Shown piece after piece: positions 7,558-15,301 of a stretch of DNA of 24,607 bases. This stretch comes from Firmicutes bacterium UBA4874 (GTDB lineage: Bacteria > Bacillota > Clostridia > Caldicoprobacterales > DTU083). The stretch is taken from positions 2,843-27,449 of the forward strand of contig DHDO01000045.1 of assembly GCA_002399435.1 (NCBI GenBank). Reading direction: 5' to 3'. The notes under the pieces were generated by a model, which saw nothing but the letters and a program-made list of their open reading frames with translations, ran no database searches and was not told the DNA's origin. The stretch's first letter is position 1, and the number at the start of each line of letters is the position of its first letter. A program made the translations under genes and the position numbers.

Positions 7558-9321
7558 TTGAAGCGAAAGAACAAAATTTTAATTATTCTGGTGGTTCTGA
7601 TTCTGTCTGCTTCTGTTCTGACGGTGCTCCTGCAGCGAAGGGTGCCAGGGCCGCAGAAAATAACATATAATGCATTCCGGAAGGCTGTTCAGGAGGGAGA
7701 AGTAAAAAAGGTTTATCTGACAGACGAGGATCGGATCAAAGGAGTCTTCAAAAACGGAAAGTCGTTTCTCACGGACAATCCACGCAGGGAAAACCTGAAG
7801 GAGATTCTGCTGACGAAAAACATTGCTGTGGACGAAAGGGCAGGACGGATCCAGGGCTCGCAGATCATTGGCGTGGTGCTTATGATGAGTCTCTTTGGGG
7901 TTTTGGTCTTCACGGTTCAGCAAAATGCTTCAAAACAAATGCAGGGCAAACCGGGAAAATCTCCGATTAATTCCATACAACCGGAGAAGTCGACGGTTCA
8001 TTTTAGCAGCGTCGCCGGCAATGAAGAAGCAAAGGAAAGCATACAGGATCTGGTGGATTTCATCCAAAACCCGGAGAAATATACGAAGTATGGTGCCCGT
8101 TTGCCCAGAGGTGTCATTTTTTACGGCTCGCCGGGGACAGGCAAGACCCTGATGGCCAAAGCGGTGGCAGGGGAGGCGGGAGTGCCTTTCTTTGCCGTAT
8201 CCGGTTCGGATTTTGTCCAGGTTTATGTAGGAGTTGGTGCAAGCCGGATCCGGGAACTGTTTAAAAAAGCAAGAGGTTATGGGAAAGGCGTTATCTTTAT
8301 TGATGAGATCGATGCACTTGGAAAGAAGAGGGATAGTGCGGACGGCAGTGGAAACGAGGAGAGGGATCAGACGCTGAATGCCCTCCTGTCTGAGATGTCC
8401 GGTTTCCATGACAACGAAGGGATTGTCGTCATTGCAGCCACCAATCGTCTGGATACCCTGGACGAAGCCCTGCTGCGGCCCGGACGGTTTGACAGGCACA
8501 TTGAAATTCAGCTTCCGGATATCCGCAGCAGGCTGAAAATACTGAAGCTTCATGCCGGAAACAAGCCCATGGACCAAAGCGTGGATCTGGAAAAGGTTGC
8601 TCAGCAGACCGTATATTTCAGTGGCGCCAAGCTGGAAAACCTGCTCAATGAAGCGGCTATCCTTGCGGCAAAGCGAGGCGGCGGCTGTATTGCAGAAGAA
8701 GACATGAACAAGGCATTCTACACAGTCGTTGCCGGTGCGGAAAAAAAGGACCGGAGCGCCATTGCCGAACGGGACAGAAAGGTCACGGCCTATCATGAAG
8801 CGGGGCATGCGCTGATTACCAGGCTGATGGTGCCGGAAAACCGGGTTTCCCGAATCACGATTATTCCCAGCACAAAGGGGGCTGGCGGTTTCAGTATGAA
8901 CATTCCGCCGGACCGTATGTACTACCGGAAAAAGGATATGGAGAACAGCATCCGGATCGGCCTGGCCGGCAGAGCTGCGGAAGAGCTGATCTTTGGCGAA
9001 AAAAATATTACCACCGGAGCGTCCAATGATCTGGAAAAGGCCACGGAAACCATCCTCAATATGGTACGACGCTTTGGCATGAATCCAAAATCAGGTCTGC
9101 TGAATTACGATGTCCTTTATCGGAACGGAATGCAGCAGGTGCAGGAAGAAATACTGCAGGAATGTAAGAATACCATGGATCAATTTTATCGGGAAGTCCG
9201 GACACTTCTTCAGGAAAACAGGAAGATACTGGCAGCTATCGCAGAAAATTTGCTGGCCCGGGAAACGCTGGAGGAAAGGGATCTGGACGCTATTCTCGAG
9301 ACATATGGGAAAGCGGGATGA
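7558..9321 (+). CDS. ftsH: FtsH-family membrane-bound ATP-dependent zinc metalloprotease, divergent paralogue
   Basis: The 587-residue protein has the FtsH plan: a membrane segment at 6-26, an extracytoplasmic loop, a second membrane segment at about 101-121, an AAA domain and an M41 peptidase domain. Visible motifs are Walker A GSPGTGKT (190-197), Walker B IFIDE (246-250), arginine fingers in LLRPGRFD, HEAGH (413-417) and the third zinc ligand in SNDLEKAT (D491). Several normally constant positions differ. Walker A has Ser for the first Pro, the pore loop reads YVG (223-225) in place of FVG, and the sensor-2 region reads FSGAKLENLLNEAA where FSGADL is usual. The start is TTG with AAGGAG 9 nt upstream. 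These changes suggest a second FtsH, perhaps used in sporulation given the neighbours, but that is inference. Confidence 0.9.
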   Translation: MKRKNKILIILVVLILSASVLTVLLQRRVPGPQKITYNAFRKAVQEGEVKKVYLTDEDRIKGVFKNGKSFLTDNPRRENLKEILLTKNIAVDERAGRIQGSQIIGVVLMMSLFGVLVFTVQQNASKQMQGKPGKSPINSIQPEKSTVHFSSVAGNEEAKESIQDLVDFIQNPEKYTKYGARLPRGVIFYGSPGTGKTLMAKAVAGEAGVPFFAVSGSDFVQVYVGVGASRIRELFKKARGYGKGVIFIDEIDALGKKRDSADGSGNEERDQTLNALLSEMSGFHDNEGIVVIAATNRLDTLDEALLRPGRFDRHIEIQLPDIRSRLKILKLHAGNKPMDQSVDLEKVAQQTVYFSGAKLENLLNEAAILAAKRGGGCIAEEDMNKAFYTVVAGAEKKDRSAIAERDRKVTAYHEAGHALITRLMVPENRVSRITIIPSTKGAGGFSMNIPPDRMYYRKKDMENSIRIGLAGRAAEELIFGEKNITTGASNDLEKATETILNMVRRFGMNPKSGLLNYDVLYRNGMQQVQEEILQECKNTMDQFYREVRTLLQENRKILAAIAENLLARETLEERDLDAILETYGKAG

Positions 9322-9410
9322 AATCTGACAGGGCAATTGCGGAGTTTAAAACCTGTTGTTTTGGATATACTATGGACTGTTATTTTTTAGCAAGCTGAAA
9401 GGATGATTGC

Positions 9411-9755
9411 ATGAGCAACAGGGAACAGCTCACGATTGCTACGCGGATGCGGCAGTCCAGGGCGAGAGCATTACGACGCCAGGGATATATTCCGGGAATA
9501 TTGTATGATAATGGGAATCAATCGATTCCCGTTTTGTTTGGCAAAAAGGATGTGGATAATTTTATCAAATATACGGGTGGAAATGCTGTTTTTGATATAT
9601 CCTTGAATGAGCAGACACAATTGGTGAGAATACGGGAATTGCAGAGGGATCCCGTCTCGAAGGAAATTATCCATATTGACCTGCAGAGGGCGCAGGAGGA
9701 GGGCAGGATCGAGGGCGGGATCTCCGATGGAACCCCGCCGGTTCCATTGCTATAG
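9411..9755 (+). CDS. rplY: Single-domain L25/Ctc-like 5S rRNA-binding protein
   Basis: The 114 residues match the N-terminal 5S rRNA-binding domain of bacterial L25/Ctc. They begin with a basic region (RQSRARALRRQGYIPGILYDN), continue with a central F-K-K-D-V-D segment and GGNAVFDISL, and contain the family signature RELQRDPVSKEIIHIDLQR. Firmicute Ctc proteins usually have a second beta-rich domain after this point. Here only about 20 Gly, Glu and Pro-rich residues follow before the TAG. The protein is therefore either the short form of L25 or a truncated Ctc. AAAGGATG precedes the ATG by a normal distance. A TATACT at 9366-9371 could be a -10, but no good -35 accompanies it. Confidence 0.85.
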   Translation: MSNREQLTIATRMRQSRARALRRQGYIPGILYDNGNQSIPVLFGKKDVDNFIKYTGGNAVFDISLNEQTQLVRIRELQRDPVSKEIIHIDLQRAQEEGRIEGGISDGTPPVPLL

Positions 9756-9757
9756 TC

Positions 9758-9786
9758 TTGAATTCTGTACCATAATGTAGTAAAAT
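9758..9786 (+). promoter_or_regulatory. Sigma-A type promoter for the 73-residue gene
   Basis: TTGAAT (9758-9763) and TAAAAT (9781-9786) are 17 nt apart. The hexamers begin 3 nt after the stop of the L25-like gene. An inverted repeat (AATAG, 6 nt, CTATT; 9784-9799) lies at the expected transcription start. Confidence 0.55.
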
Positions 9787-9822
9787 AGTAAGCGCTATTA
9801 TATGTTAAGGAGCTTGGAAAAT

Positions 9823-10044
9823 ATGAAATATGTCTATGCATTGCTTACTGTTTTGGAAAACAAGCCCATCTTGCAGACTTTGGTCAGCAATCGACAATTA
9901 ACCGGAAGGGAAATCCTTGATAAAAAGATTCTGACGGAAGAGGAACGACAGAAATATAAAGATTGGCCGGATGAGAACAGCATATTGGAGGATTTGAACA
10001 AGCACCAGTCCATTCGGGTGGAGATCCAGGAAGTGGAAGTTTGA
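9823..10044 (+). CDS. Small protein of unknown function (73 residues)
   Basis: I do not recognise this family. The start at 9823 is chosen because AAGGAG (9807-9812) lies 10 nt upstream; the earlier in-frame ATG at 9802 has no site and lies before that sequence. The protein is charged and mostly helical in appearance, with a hydrophobic N-terminal strand (MKYVYALLTVLE) and an acidic C-terminus ending in RVEIQEVEV. It has no signal peptide, cysteine or obvious catalytic motif. It has its own promoter at 9758-9786 and a strong terminator just downstream, so it appears to be a single-gene transcription unit, which supports it being real. Confidence 0.7.
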   Translation: MKYVYALLTVLENKPILQTLVSNRQLTGREILDKKILTEEERQKYKDWPDENSILEDLNKHQSIRVEIQEVEV

Positions 10045-10057
10045 CAGACAAGCAAAG

Positions 10058-10094
10058 ACTCTCACGACAAAAGTCGTGGGGGTTTTTATTTTTT
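10058..10094 (+). terminator. Strong Rho-independent terminator
   Basis: An 11-bp stem (10058-10068 with 10073-10083, two G-T pairs) closes an AAAA loop and is followed by TTTTTATTTTTT. It separates the small upstream gene from the spoIIA operon. Confidence 0.9.
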
Positions 10095-10129
10095 ATCCTA
10101 AAACCTGCCAAAATAAGTCAGCCTTCGTG

Positions 10130-10158
10130 GAAGGATATTCCTGCCTGTTGAAGAATAT
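10130..10158 (+). promoter_or_regulatory. Sigma-H type promoter of the spoIIA operon
   Basis: The sequence fits the sigma-H consensus RnAGGAwWW-N11-RnnGAATww: AGGATAT is at 10132-10138 and GAAT at 10153-10156, with an 11-nt spacer between the consensus elements. This agrees with the known sigma-H and Spo0A dependence of spoIIA in Bacillus. TGTTGAA (10146-10152), one base from the Spo0A box TGTCGAA, overlaps the region just before the -10. The leader would be about 55 nt. Confidence 0.7.
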
Positions 10159-10218
10159 ATCTAATGAGATGATTTCAAATATATAATTTCAAAGGAATGG
10201 GCAAAGGAGGCAGGGGCC

Positions 10219-10569
10219 TTGCTGATGAACAACAAGAGAAAAAAGGATATTCTGATTGTAAAGCTGGAAGGAGAGCTGGATCATCACCACGCAGATGACA
10301 TCCGGAATGCCCTGGATCAACAGCTGAAGGATCTTTCCATAAGAAATCTGATTCTGGATCTCAGTAATCTGGTTTTTATGGACAGTTCGGGGATTGGTGT
10401 TTTTATCGGAAGGTATAAAACCATACGGCAACGGGGCGGGCAGGTCTGTATCACCAACATCAATGCCCAGCTGGACAGAATGCTGGAAGTTTCCGGGCTC
10501 TATCGGATATTGAAGGTGTATGATACCGTCCAGGACGCGATAAAAGGCATAAGGGGGAAAACGGAATGA
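10219..10569 (+). CDS. spoIIAA: Anti-sigma F factor antagonist SpoIIAA
   Basis: A STAS-domain protein of 116 residues. Its features are [17 protein letters not shown] near residues 16-32 and the phosphorylation motif MDSSGIGVF (54-62), where the second Ser, S57, corresponds to the residue phosphorylated by SpoIIAB. Unphosphorylated SpoIIAA binds SpoIIAB and frees sigma F in the forespore. The TTG at 10219 is chosen because AAAGGAGG ends 8 nt before it; ATG at 10225 would have a 14-nt spacing and is the alternative. It is the first gene of a three-gene operon behind a sigma-H promoter, and its stop overlaps the start of spoIIAB as ATGA. Confidence 0.95.
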   Translation: MLMNNKRKKDILIVKLEGELDHHHADDIRNALDQQLKDLSIRNLILDLSNLVFMDSSGIGVFIGRYKTIRQRGGQVCITNINAQLDRMLEVSGLYRILKVYDTVQDAIKGIRGKTE

Positions 10570-11018
10570 ATAGCAAAAACGAGATGAAAATGGAGTTTTT
10601 AAGCAGATCCCAGAATGAATCCTTTGCCAGAGTGGCGGTGGCTGCCTTTGCATCCCAGCTGGATCCGACTCTGGAAGAGATCGCCGATATTAAAACTGCG
10701 GTTTCGGAAGCCGTTACCAACGCTATCATACATGGATACGACAATCCAAATGAATGGGTCCGGGTCATTACGCGGATCGATGATCATACTGTGACGATTG
10801 AAGTGATCGACCATGGCTGCGGGATTGAGGATGTGGAGTTGGCCAGGCAGCCTCTGTATACTTCAAAGCCGGAGCTGGAACGATCCGGTATGGGATTTAC
10901 CGTAATGGAAACTTTCATGGATGAGGTGGAGGTGAACTCTGCTCCCGGTCAGGGTACAAAAGTCCGAATGCTGAAACGGATCCGGAGTGACGCGGTTGAA
11001 ATGGGGAAAGACGGATGA
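10566..11018 (+). CDS. spoIIAB: Anti-sigma F factor and serine kinase SpoIIAB
   Basis: This GHKL-type protein of 150 residues has an N box with E48 and N52 ([12 protein letters not shown]), a G1 box DHGCGI with D82, and a G2 box with SGMGF near 108-111. These form the ATP pocket. In the known system SpoIIAB holds sigma F inactive in the predivisional cell and phosphorylates SpoIIAA; SpoIIE reverses this. The start overlaps the spoIIAA stop and the end overlaps the sigF start, both as ATGA, so the three proteins should be made in coupled amounts. All expected motifs are present and the length is normal. Confidence 0.96.
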   Translation: MNSKNEMKMEFLSRSQNESFARVAVAAFASQLDPTLEEIADIKTAVSEAVTNAIIHGYDNPNEWVRVITRIDDHTVTIEVIDHGCGIEDVELARQPLYTSKPELERSGMGFTVMETFMDEVEVNSAPGQGTKVRMLKRIRSDAVEMGKDG

Positions 11019-11776
11019 GTGCCATGTCTGACTTTCAGGATGGAGACCGGCGCCTTCTTACCCATGAAGAAACCCTTGTCCTGATCGAAAAGGCGCAGAA
11101 TGGCGAGGAGGATGCGAAGGATATTCTGGTCCGCAGGAACATTGCCCTTGTCAAGAGCCTGGTAAAAAAGTTTTTGAACCGGGGCTATGAATATGAAGAT
11201 TTGTTTCAGCTCGGATGCATTGGCCTGATCAAGGCAATTCAAAATTACGATCCGAAATACAACGTGCAGTTTTCCACCTATGCCGTTCCCATGATTGTGG
11301 GGGAAATCAAGCGGTTTTTGAGAGACGATGGAATGATCAAGGTAAGCCGTTCCCTCAAGGAGCTGGTGAGCAAGGCAGTATCCGCCAGGGAGCAGCTGAA
11401 GGCCAAATGGAACAGGGATCCCAGTATCCAGGAGATTGCAGATGCCGTGGGCACGACTTCCGAGGATATCGTGTACGCAATGGAAGCGGTGCAGACTCCG
11501 GCCTCCATTTATGATGTCATATACGAGGATGATGACAATCCCATTCTGTTGATTGACAAAATGTCGGAGGACAGCACCCAGGCAGAGGATACCCTGGAAC
11601 ACATTACATTGAAGGATCTTCTTTCCAGACTGGATGAAAGGGAAAGAACCATTATCATCCTTCGGTATTTTCGTGACAAAACCCAGAGCGAAATTGCAGA
11701 ACAATTGGGAATTTCGCAGGTTCAGGTCTCGCGTATTGAAAAAAAAGTTCTGTTGAAAATGAGAGAGATGATGTAG
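11015..11776 (+). CDS. sigF: RNA polymerase sporulation sigma factor SigF (SpoIIAC)
   Basis: The 253-residue sigma-70 family protein has region 2 ([20 protein letters not shown], then [19 protein letters not shown] and [21 protein letters not shown]), a region 3 helix pair, and a region 4 helix-turn-helix ([22 protein letters not shown]). The motif [19 protein letters not shown] is typical of the SigF/SigG/SigB group, and the place after spoIIAB identifies it as SigF. It directs early forespore transcription. The ATG overlaps the spoIIAB stop. In many Firmicutes spoVA genes follow; here a small unknown gene follows instead. Confidence 0.95.
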   Translation: MSAMSDFQDGDRRLLTHEETLVLIEKAQNGEEDAKDILVRRNIALVKSLVKKFLNRGYEYEDLFQLGCIGLIKAIQNYDPKYNVQFSTYAVPMIVGEIKRFLRDDGMIKVSRSLKELVSKAVSAREQLKAKWNRDPSIQEIADAVGTTSEDIVYAMEAVQTPASIYDVIYEDDDNPILLIDKMSEDSTQAEDTLEHITLKDLLSRLDERERTIIILRYFRDKTQSEIAEQLGISQVQVSRIEKKVLLKMREMM

Positions 11777-11800
11777 AAACCATTTCCATCAAAAGGTTGT

Positions 11801-11830
11801 TTGAATAAGAATCCAAATTCTGCTTACAAT
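11801..11830 (+). promoter_or_regulatory. Candidate promoter before the small membrane protein gene
   Basis: Two readings are possible. TTGAAT (11801-11806) and TACAAT (11825-11830) are 18 nt apart and would suit sigma A. Alternatively CTTACAAT (11823-11830) is one base from the sigma-E -10 CATACAAT, with GAATAAG (11803-11809) as a weak -35. The sequence cannot decide between them. Confidence 0.3.
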
Positions 11831-11871
11831 AACAAAAGTTTGGATAACAAATTGTGGTGGGGAAGGATTCT

Positions 11872-12105
11872 ATGAAAAAATGGAATAAGAAATCCGTTCG
11901 CTGGACGGTTGTTCTGATTGTTGCCATTCTGGCAATCGGCGCGGTTTCCCTCTGGTCCATTCTGAGTCGTCACACGAATCAGGAGAAAACCTATACGGGT
12001 GCCATATTTATCCGTACAGAGGCAGAGAATGCTTTTCGGGGGGATGGATCGGCTGCCCGGACATACGGTCCTTCGTCTGCGTCTGATGTCCGGAACGGAC
12101 TATAA
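11872..12105 (+). CDS. Small membrane-anchored protein of unknown function (77 residues)
   Basis: I do not recognise the family. The protein starts MKKWNKKSVRW and has one hydrophobic segment (about residues 12-30, VVLIVAILAIGAVSLWSIL). After that comes an outer part of about 45 residues, including YTGAIFIRTEAENAFRGDG. The topology is basic N-terminus inside, short domain outside. GGGGAAGGA precedes the ATG, though spacing is tight at 4-5 nt. It lies 95 nt after sigF and ends 23 nt before a terminator hairpin, so the end looks genuine and not frameshifted. The position suggests a sporulation link but no function can be assigned. Confidence 0.6.
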   Translation: MKKWNKKSVRWTVVLIVAILAIGAVSLWSILSRHTNQEKTYTGAIFIRTEAENAFRGDGSAARTYGPSSASDVRNGL

Positions 12106-12123
12106 AGATTTTCCGGACAGGAA

Positions 12124-12154
12124 CAAAAAAAGAAGAGAGAGTGCTCTCTTCTTT
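12124..12154 (-). terminator. Terminator hairpin shared by convergent genes
   Basis: A perfect 11-bp stem (12129-12139 with 12144-12154) has a 4-nt loop. Read on the minus strand it is followed by a run of T from the A tract at 12124-12130, so it should terminate the PBP gene ending at 12203. It may also act on plus-strand transcripts, though with fewer T residues. Confidence 0.75.
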
Positions 12155-12202
12155 CGTTATGTTTCCTTATACAGTTTATCAGTTGTCAATTGCCGGATCT
12201 TT

Positions 12203-15127
12203 TCACTGCTGACCGGTTTCTTTTCCCGGAGACGGGTTTGATGTTACGGGATTTGCTGGACCGGGATCCGGGCTTTTATTGGGATGGTTATCTTCTTCTT
12301 TTTTATCATCCCCCGGATTGTTGGTATTGTCCGGATTCGGGGGGACGCCCGGGTCCTTCCCCTCAGGTTGCTTCGGGATTCGGCTGATGATCTTTTCATG
12401 GACAGTGCGCAGGTTGTTTATTTCCGCTTTCACTCTTCCGGCATCCATGCCGGGCAGACTCTGCCCTTCCTTTGGAGGTGGCGATGTTTTTGCGTTCAAA
12501 GCTTCCTTCAGCTTGTTGATCGCTGTTTCCAGAGCGTTTTTATCCTGAGCGCTCATCTGACCGGAATACTGCTTTATACTTTCCTGGACCTGGCGGATCA
12601 GCTGATTGGCTTCCGAAACCAGTTGTTTGGATTGCTCCTCGTTCTGCTTCCAGTTCTCTCCGTGGATCGGACAGAAGGCGCTTCGCTGTTCCGGATTATT
12701 GTAGTCGTAGGAGCCCAGGGAATCCAGGGAACGGAATGCGCCGGGAATATACTCCTGCAGCTGTTCGTCCGACAGTTTCTGATAAATGGAATCTTTTGGA
12801 ATCACCACAACGGAGCTGACTTTCAGCTGATCTTTCGGGCAATAAGGAGTAGGCAGCTTGCCGGAAGCCGAACAAACCGTGTAGTCCTGGTGCATGTCGC
12901 ATTTCTTCTTTGGCACCGCATCGGCCGGGAAATACTCTGAAACGGTTTCCTTGCAGTTTTCATTTGGCAGTAGGCCGGATAATGCGCAGACCTGGACGGA
13001 CCGGACGCCTTCCGGAGTACGATCATAGAATGGTTTGTTGGCAAGACCCTGATGGATTGGCTGCATGATTTCCTTCCAGAGGGGAGCGGCATATTTACCA
13101 CCGCTGGCTTTATGTCCCAGGGAGACATTGTGATTGTCCGGTGCGATCACCACGGTGGCCGTATAATAAGGGGTATAGCCGCCAAAAAACACGCCGTGGT
13201 AATCACTGTTGGTGCCGGTCTTGCCGGCAATGGACATCCCGCTGAACTTTGCCCGGGTTCCTGTTCCTTTGTTTATGGCGTTTTCCAAAAGATCCGTCAT
13301 GATAAAGGCAGTGCTTTCCTTGAATACGGAGACCTTCTGCGGGGATTCGTTGTCCAGAATCACCTTGCCGTCCTTGTCCAGCACTTTCCGGATAGAGACG
13401 GGTTTCGAATAGTCTCCTTTATTTGCCAGTGTACCATAGGCAGCCGTCAGTTCGATCATATTGATCGGATCGCTGCCCAGGGCAAGGTTGGAGGGAAGGG
13501 CGGTTTCCACATAACGGGGCTCGGTAATGCCGAGTTCCTTCAGCTTTTTCATGGAATAATCGGTACCGATCCGTTCCAGAACAGTCCTTGCGGCAGATAC
13601 GTTGTAGGATTGTTCAATGGCCTTTCGCAGGGGCACCGGCCCATAGTATTTGGTGGAGTTGCTGTTGGAAGGATAGCCCTTGCCTCCGTTCCATCCCTTA
13701 ATGGGAACCGGAATGTCGTCCAGGATAATTCCTCCGGGATATCCTGCTTCGATAAAGGGGGCATAGACAGCCAGGGGTTTGATGGAAGAGCCAGGTGCCC
13801 AGGGCAGCCTTGCCCGGTTGCTCCAGAATTGCTCCTTGGGTTCCATCCTGCCGCCGACAATCGCCCGCAGCTCGCCGGTATGGTGATCCATTACCACTGC
13901 AGCAGCCTGCGGCTGGGCGACATCCAGCATCCTGTCCCCGTGCTGCTCCCGCTTGACGCTGTCCCTGGCCCTTTCGGTCGGCGGATATCCATTGAAGTGG
14001 TAAATGGTATCCTCTGTTGTCTTCTGAATGGCCGGATCCATGGTGGTATAGATCTTCAGTCCGCCATTCAGAATCATATGATTGGCCTTTTGCCGTCCTT
14101 CTTTTCCTTCCCAGCTGTTTTGTTTCATCAGTGCTTCGGTCAGATCCTGTATGGCATATTCCACAAAGTAGGGATAATCGTAAAGCTTCTGATTGCTGGA
14201 TTCCTCAATAACCTGAAACCCTTCATTTTTTGGATCGGACGGATTCTTCTCATCAAATCTGGCATTCTCATAATCCGATTTGCTCAGAAGGCCATTTTCA
14301 TACATCAGCTGAAGGACAAGATTCGCCCTTCGATAGGTGACTTCCGGCTTGCCCCGCTTGTAGAAATTAAGTCTGGGGTCATATCGGTAGGGATTTTTGG
14401 TAATGCCGATGAGTACAGCGCTTTCCCTCAGGTTCAGATCCTTCAGATCCTTGCCGAAATAATCCTCCGCGGCGACTTTGACGCCGTAGTTGCCGCTGCC
14501 AAGATAAATGGTGTTCAGATAGGCTTCCAGGATTTGATCCTTACTGTATTTCTTTTCCAGTTGAAGCGACAGGTAAGCTTCCTGTATCTTGCGCTTATAG
14601 GTCTGCTCCATACTCAGCATGGTGTTCTTTACCAGCTGCTGGGTGATGGTACTGCCGCCCTGTACCGATTCACTTTTCAGATTGTTGAGAAAAGCGCCGG
14701 CCAGCCTCTTGTAATCCAGCCCGTTATGCGCATAAAACCTCACATCTTCTGTGGCGATCAGGGCATTTTGAACGTTCTTGGGTATCTCATCCAGATTGGC
14801 CCAGATACGATGCTCCAGGCCATTGTATTCCGTAATCAGGTCCCCGTTCTTGTCATAAAGAAAGGAAGTCAGGCTTTGATCCTCGATGCGGTTTACATCC
14901 AGGGCAGGGGTTCCGTCCACATAAGCCTTTGCAATGCCGAGGACCGCTCCGAACCCGGAGAACCCCAGGACGAGAAGGAATATAACAAAGAGTTTAATGG
15001 TGGTAACCAATACGGAAAGCAGGAAATTGGAAGGTTTCTTCCTCTCTGTCAGATTTTGTCGGATCGTATCCACCAATGGGATTCGCTTTTTATGTTTCTT
15101 TTCCTTGTTTTCGTTTCTGTTATCCAT
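12203..15127 (-). CDS. Class A penicillin-binding protein with cysteine-rich C-terminal modules
   Basis: A 974-residue bifunctional peptidoglycan synthase. A basic cytoplasmic segment is followed by one membrane helix (about 38-66). The GT51 domain has E127 in TEDVRFYAHNG and a standard GGSTITQQ at 157-164. The transpeptidase domain has S447-K450 (GSSIK), SYN at 507-509 and KTG at 636-638, so it should be active. Beyond the catalytic domain there are two related modules, each with two Cys around an SG-x-LP motif and a later CxxH: C714, C725, C743-H746, then C752, C763, C819-H822. A helical region (about 825-880) and a Pro, Asn and Asp-rich tail follow. GGAGG lies 4 nt before the ATG. Like the PBP at 4682-7351 it reads on the minus strand. 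Confidence 0.94.
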   Translation of the reverse strand: MDNRNENKEKKHKKRIPLVDTIRQNLTERKKPSNFLLSVLVTTIKLFVIFLLVLGFSGFGAVLGIAKAYVDGTPALDVNRIEDQSLTSFLYDKNGDLITEYNGLEHRIWANLDEIPKNVQNALIATEDVRFYAHNGLDYKRLAGAFLNNLKSESVQGGSTITQQLVKNTMLSMEQTYKRKIQEAYLSLQLEKKYSKDQILEAYLNTIYLGSGNYGVKVAAEDYFGKDLKDLNLRESAVLIGITKNPYRYDPRLNFYKRGKPEVTYRRANLVLQLMYENGLLSKSDYENARFDEKNPSDPKNEGFQVIEESSNQKLYDYPYFVEYAIQDLTEALMKQNSWEGKEGRQKANHMILNGGLKIYTTMDPAIQKTTEDTIYHFNGYPPTERARDSVKREQHGDRMLDVAQPQAAAVVMDHHTGELRAIVGGRMEPKEQFWSNRARLPWAPGSSIKPLAVYAPFIEAGYPGGIILDDIPVPIKGWNGGKGYPSNSNSTKYYGPVPLRKAIEQSYNVSAARTVLERIGTDYSMKKLKELGITEPRYVETALPSNLALGSDPINMIELTAAYGTLANKGDYSKPVSIRKVLDKDGKVILDNESPQKVSVFKESTAFIMTDLLENAINKGTGTRAKFSGMSIAGKTGTNSDYHGVFFGGYTPYYTATVVIAPDNHNVSLGHKASGGKYAAPLWKEIMQPIHQGLANKPFYDRTPEGVRSVQVCALSGLLPNENCKETVSEYFPADAVPKKKCDMHQDYTVCSASGKLPTPYCPKDQLKVSSVVVIPKDSIYQKLSDEQLQEYIPGAFRSLDSLGSYDYNNPEQRSAFCPIHGENWKQNEEQSKQLVSEANQLIRQVQESIKQYSGQMSAQDKNALETAINKLKEALNAKTSPPPKEGQSLPGMDAGRVKAEINNLRTVHEKIISRIPKQPEGKDPGVPPNPDNTNNPGDDKKEEDNHPNKSPDPGPANPVTSNPSPGKETGQQ

Positions 15128-15187
15128 AATACCTCCGAAGCATGTTCATCGATACATGCATGTGTAATGTAATAGATATTCATAACA

Positions 15188-15216
15188 ATTATATTATGGC
15201 GATTCCCAAAAGTAAA
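15188..15216 (-). promoter_or_regulatory. Sigma-A type promoter for the second PBP gene
   Basis: On the minus strand TTTACT (15211-15216) and a perfect TATAAT (15188-15193) are 17 nt apart. The leader of about 55 nt contains the palindrome ACATGCATGT (15154-15163). Confidence 0.65.
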
Positions 15217-15254
15217 GCAGGCAAAAAAGAGGCATGCCATGGCGCCCTATATGG

Positions 15255-15283
15255 TCACAGTTCACTGCTTCCGTGCATAGAAT
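15255..15283 (+). promoter_or_regulatory. Candidate sigma-E type promoter for yunB
   Basis: CATAGAAT (15276-15283) is one base from the sigma-E -10 element, and TCACAGT (15255-15261) matches five of seven positions of the -35 with a 14-nt spacer. In B. subtilis yunB belongs to the sigma-E regulon, which fits. The leader would be very short, close to the ribosome binding site. Confidence 0.4.
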
Positions 15284-15301
15284 ATATGGGAGGTGCAAGT
15301 T

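Noticed and set aside
11999..12241. Frameshifted continuation of the 77-residue protein
   Set aside because: The alternative frame runs straight through the terminator hairpin, so the stop at 12105 is the more natural end.
13052..15172. 706-codon plus-strand reading frame
   Set aside because: It lies antisense to the whole second PBP, whose motifs are clear. The translation has no recognisable domain and the frame is a by-product of codon use on the other strand.
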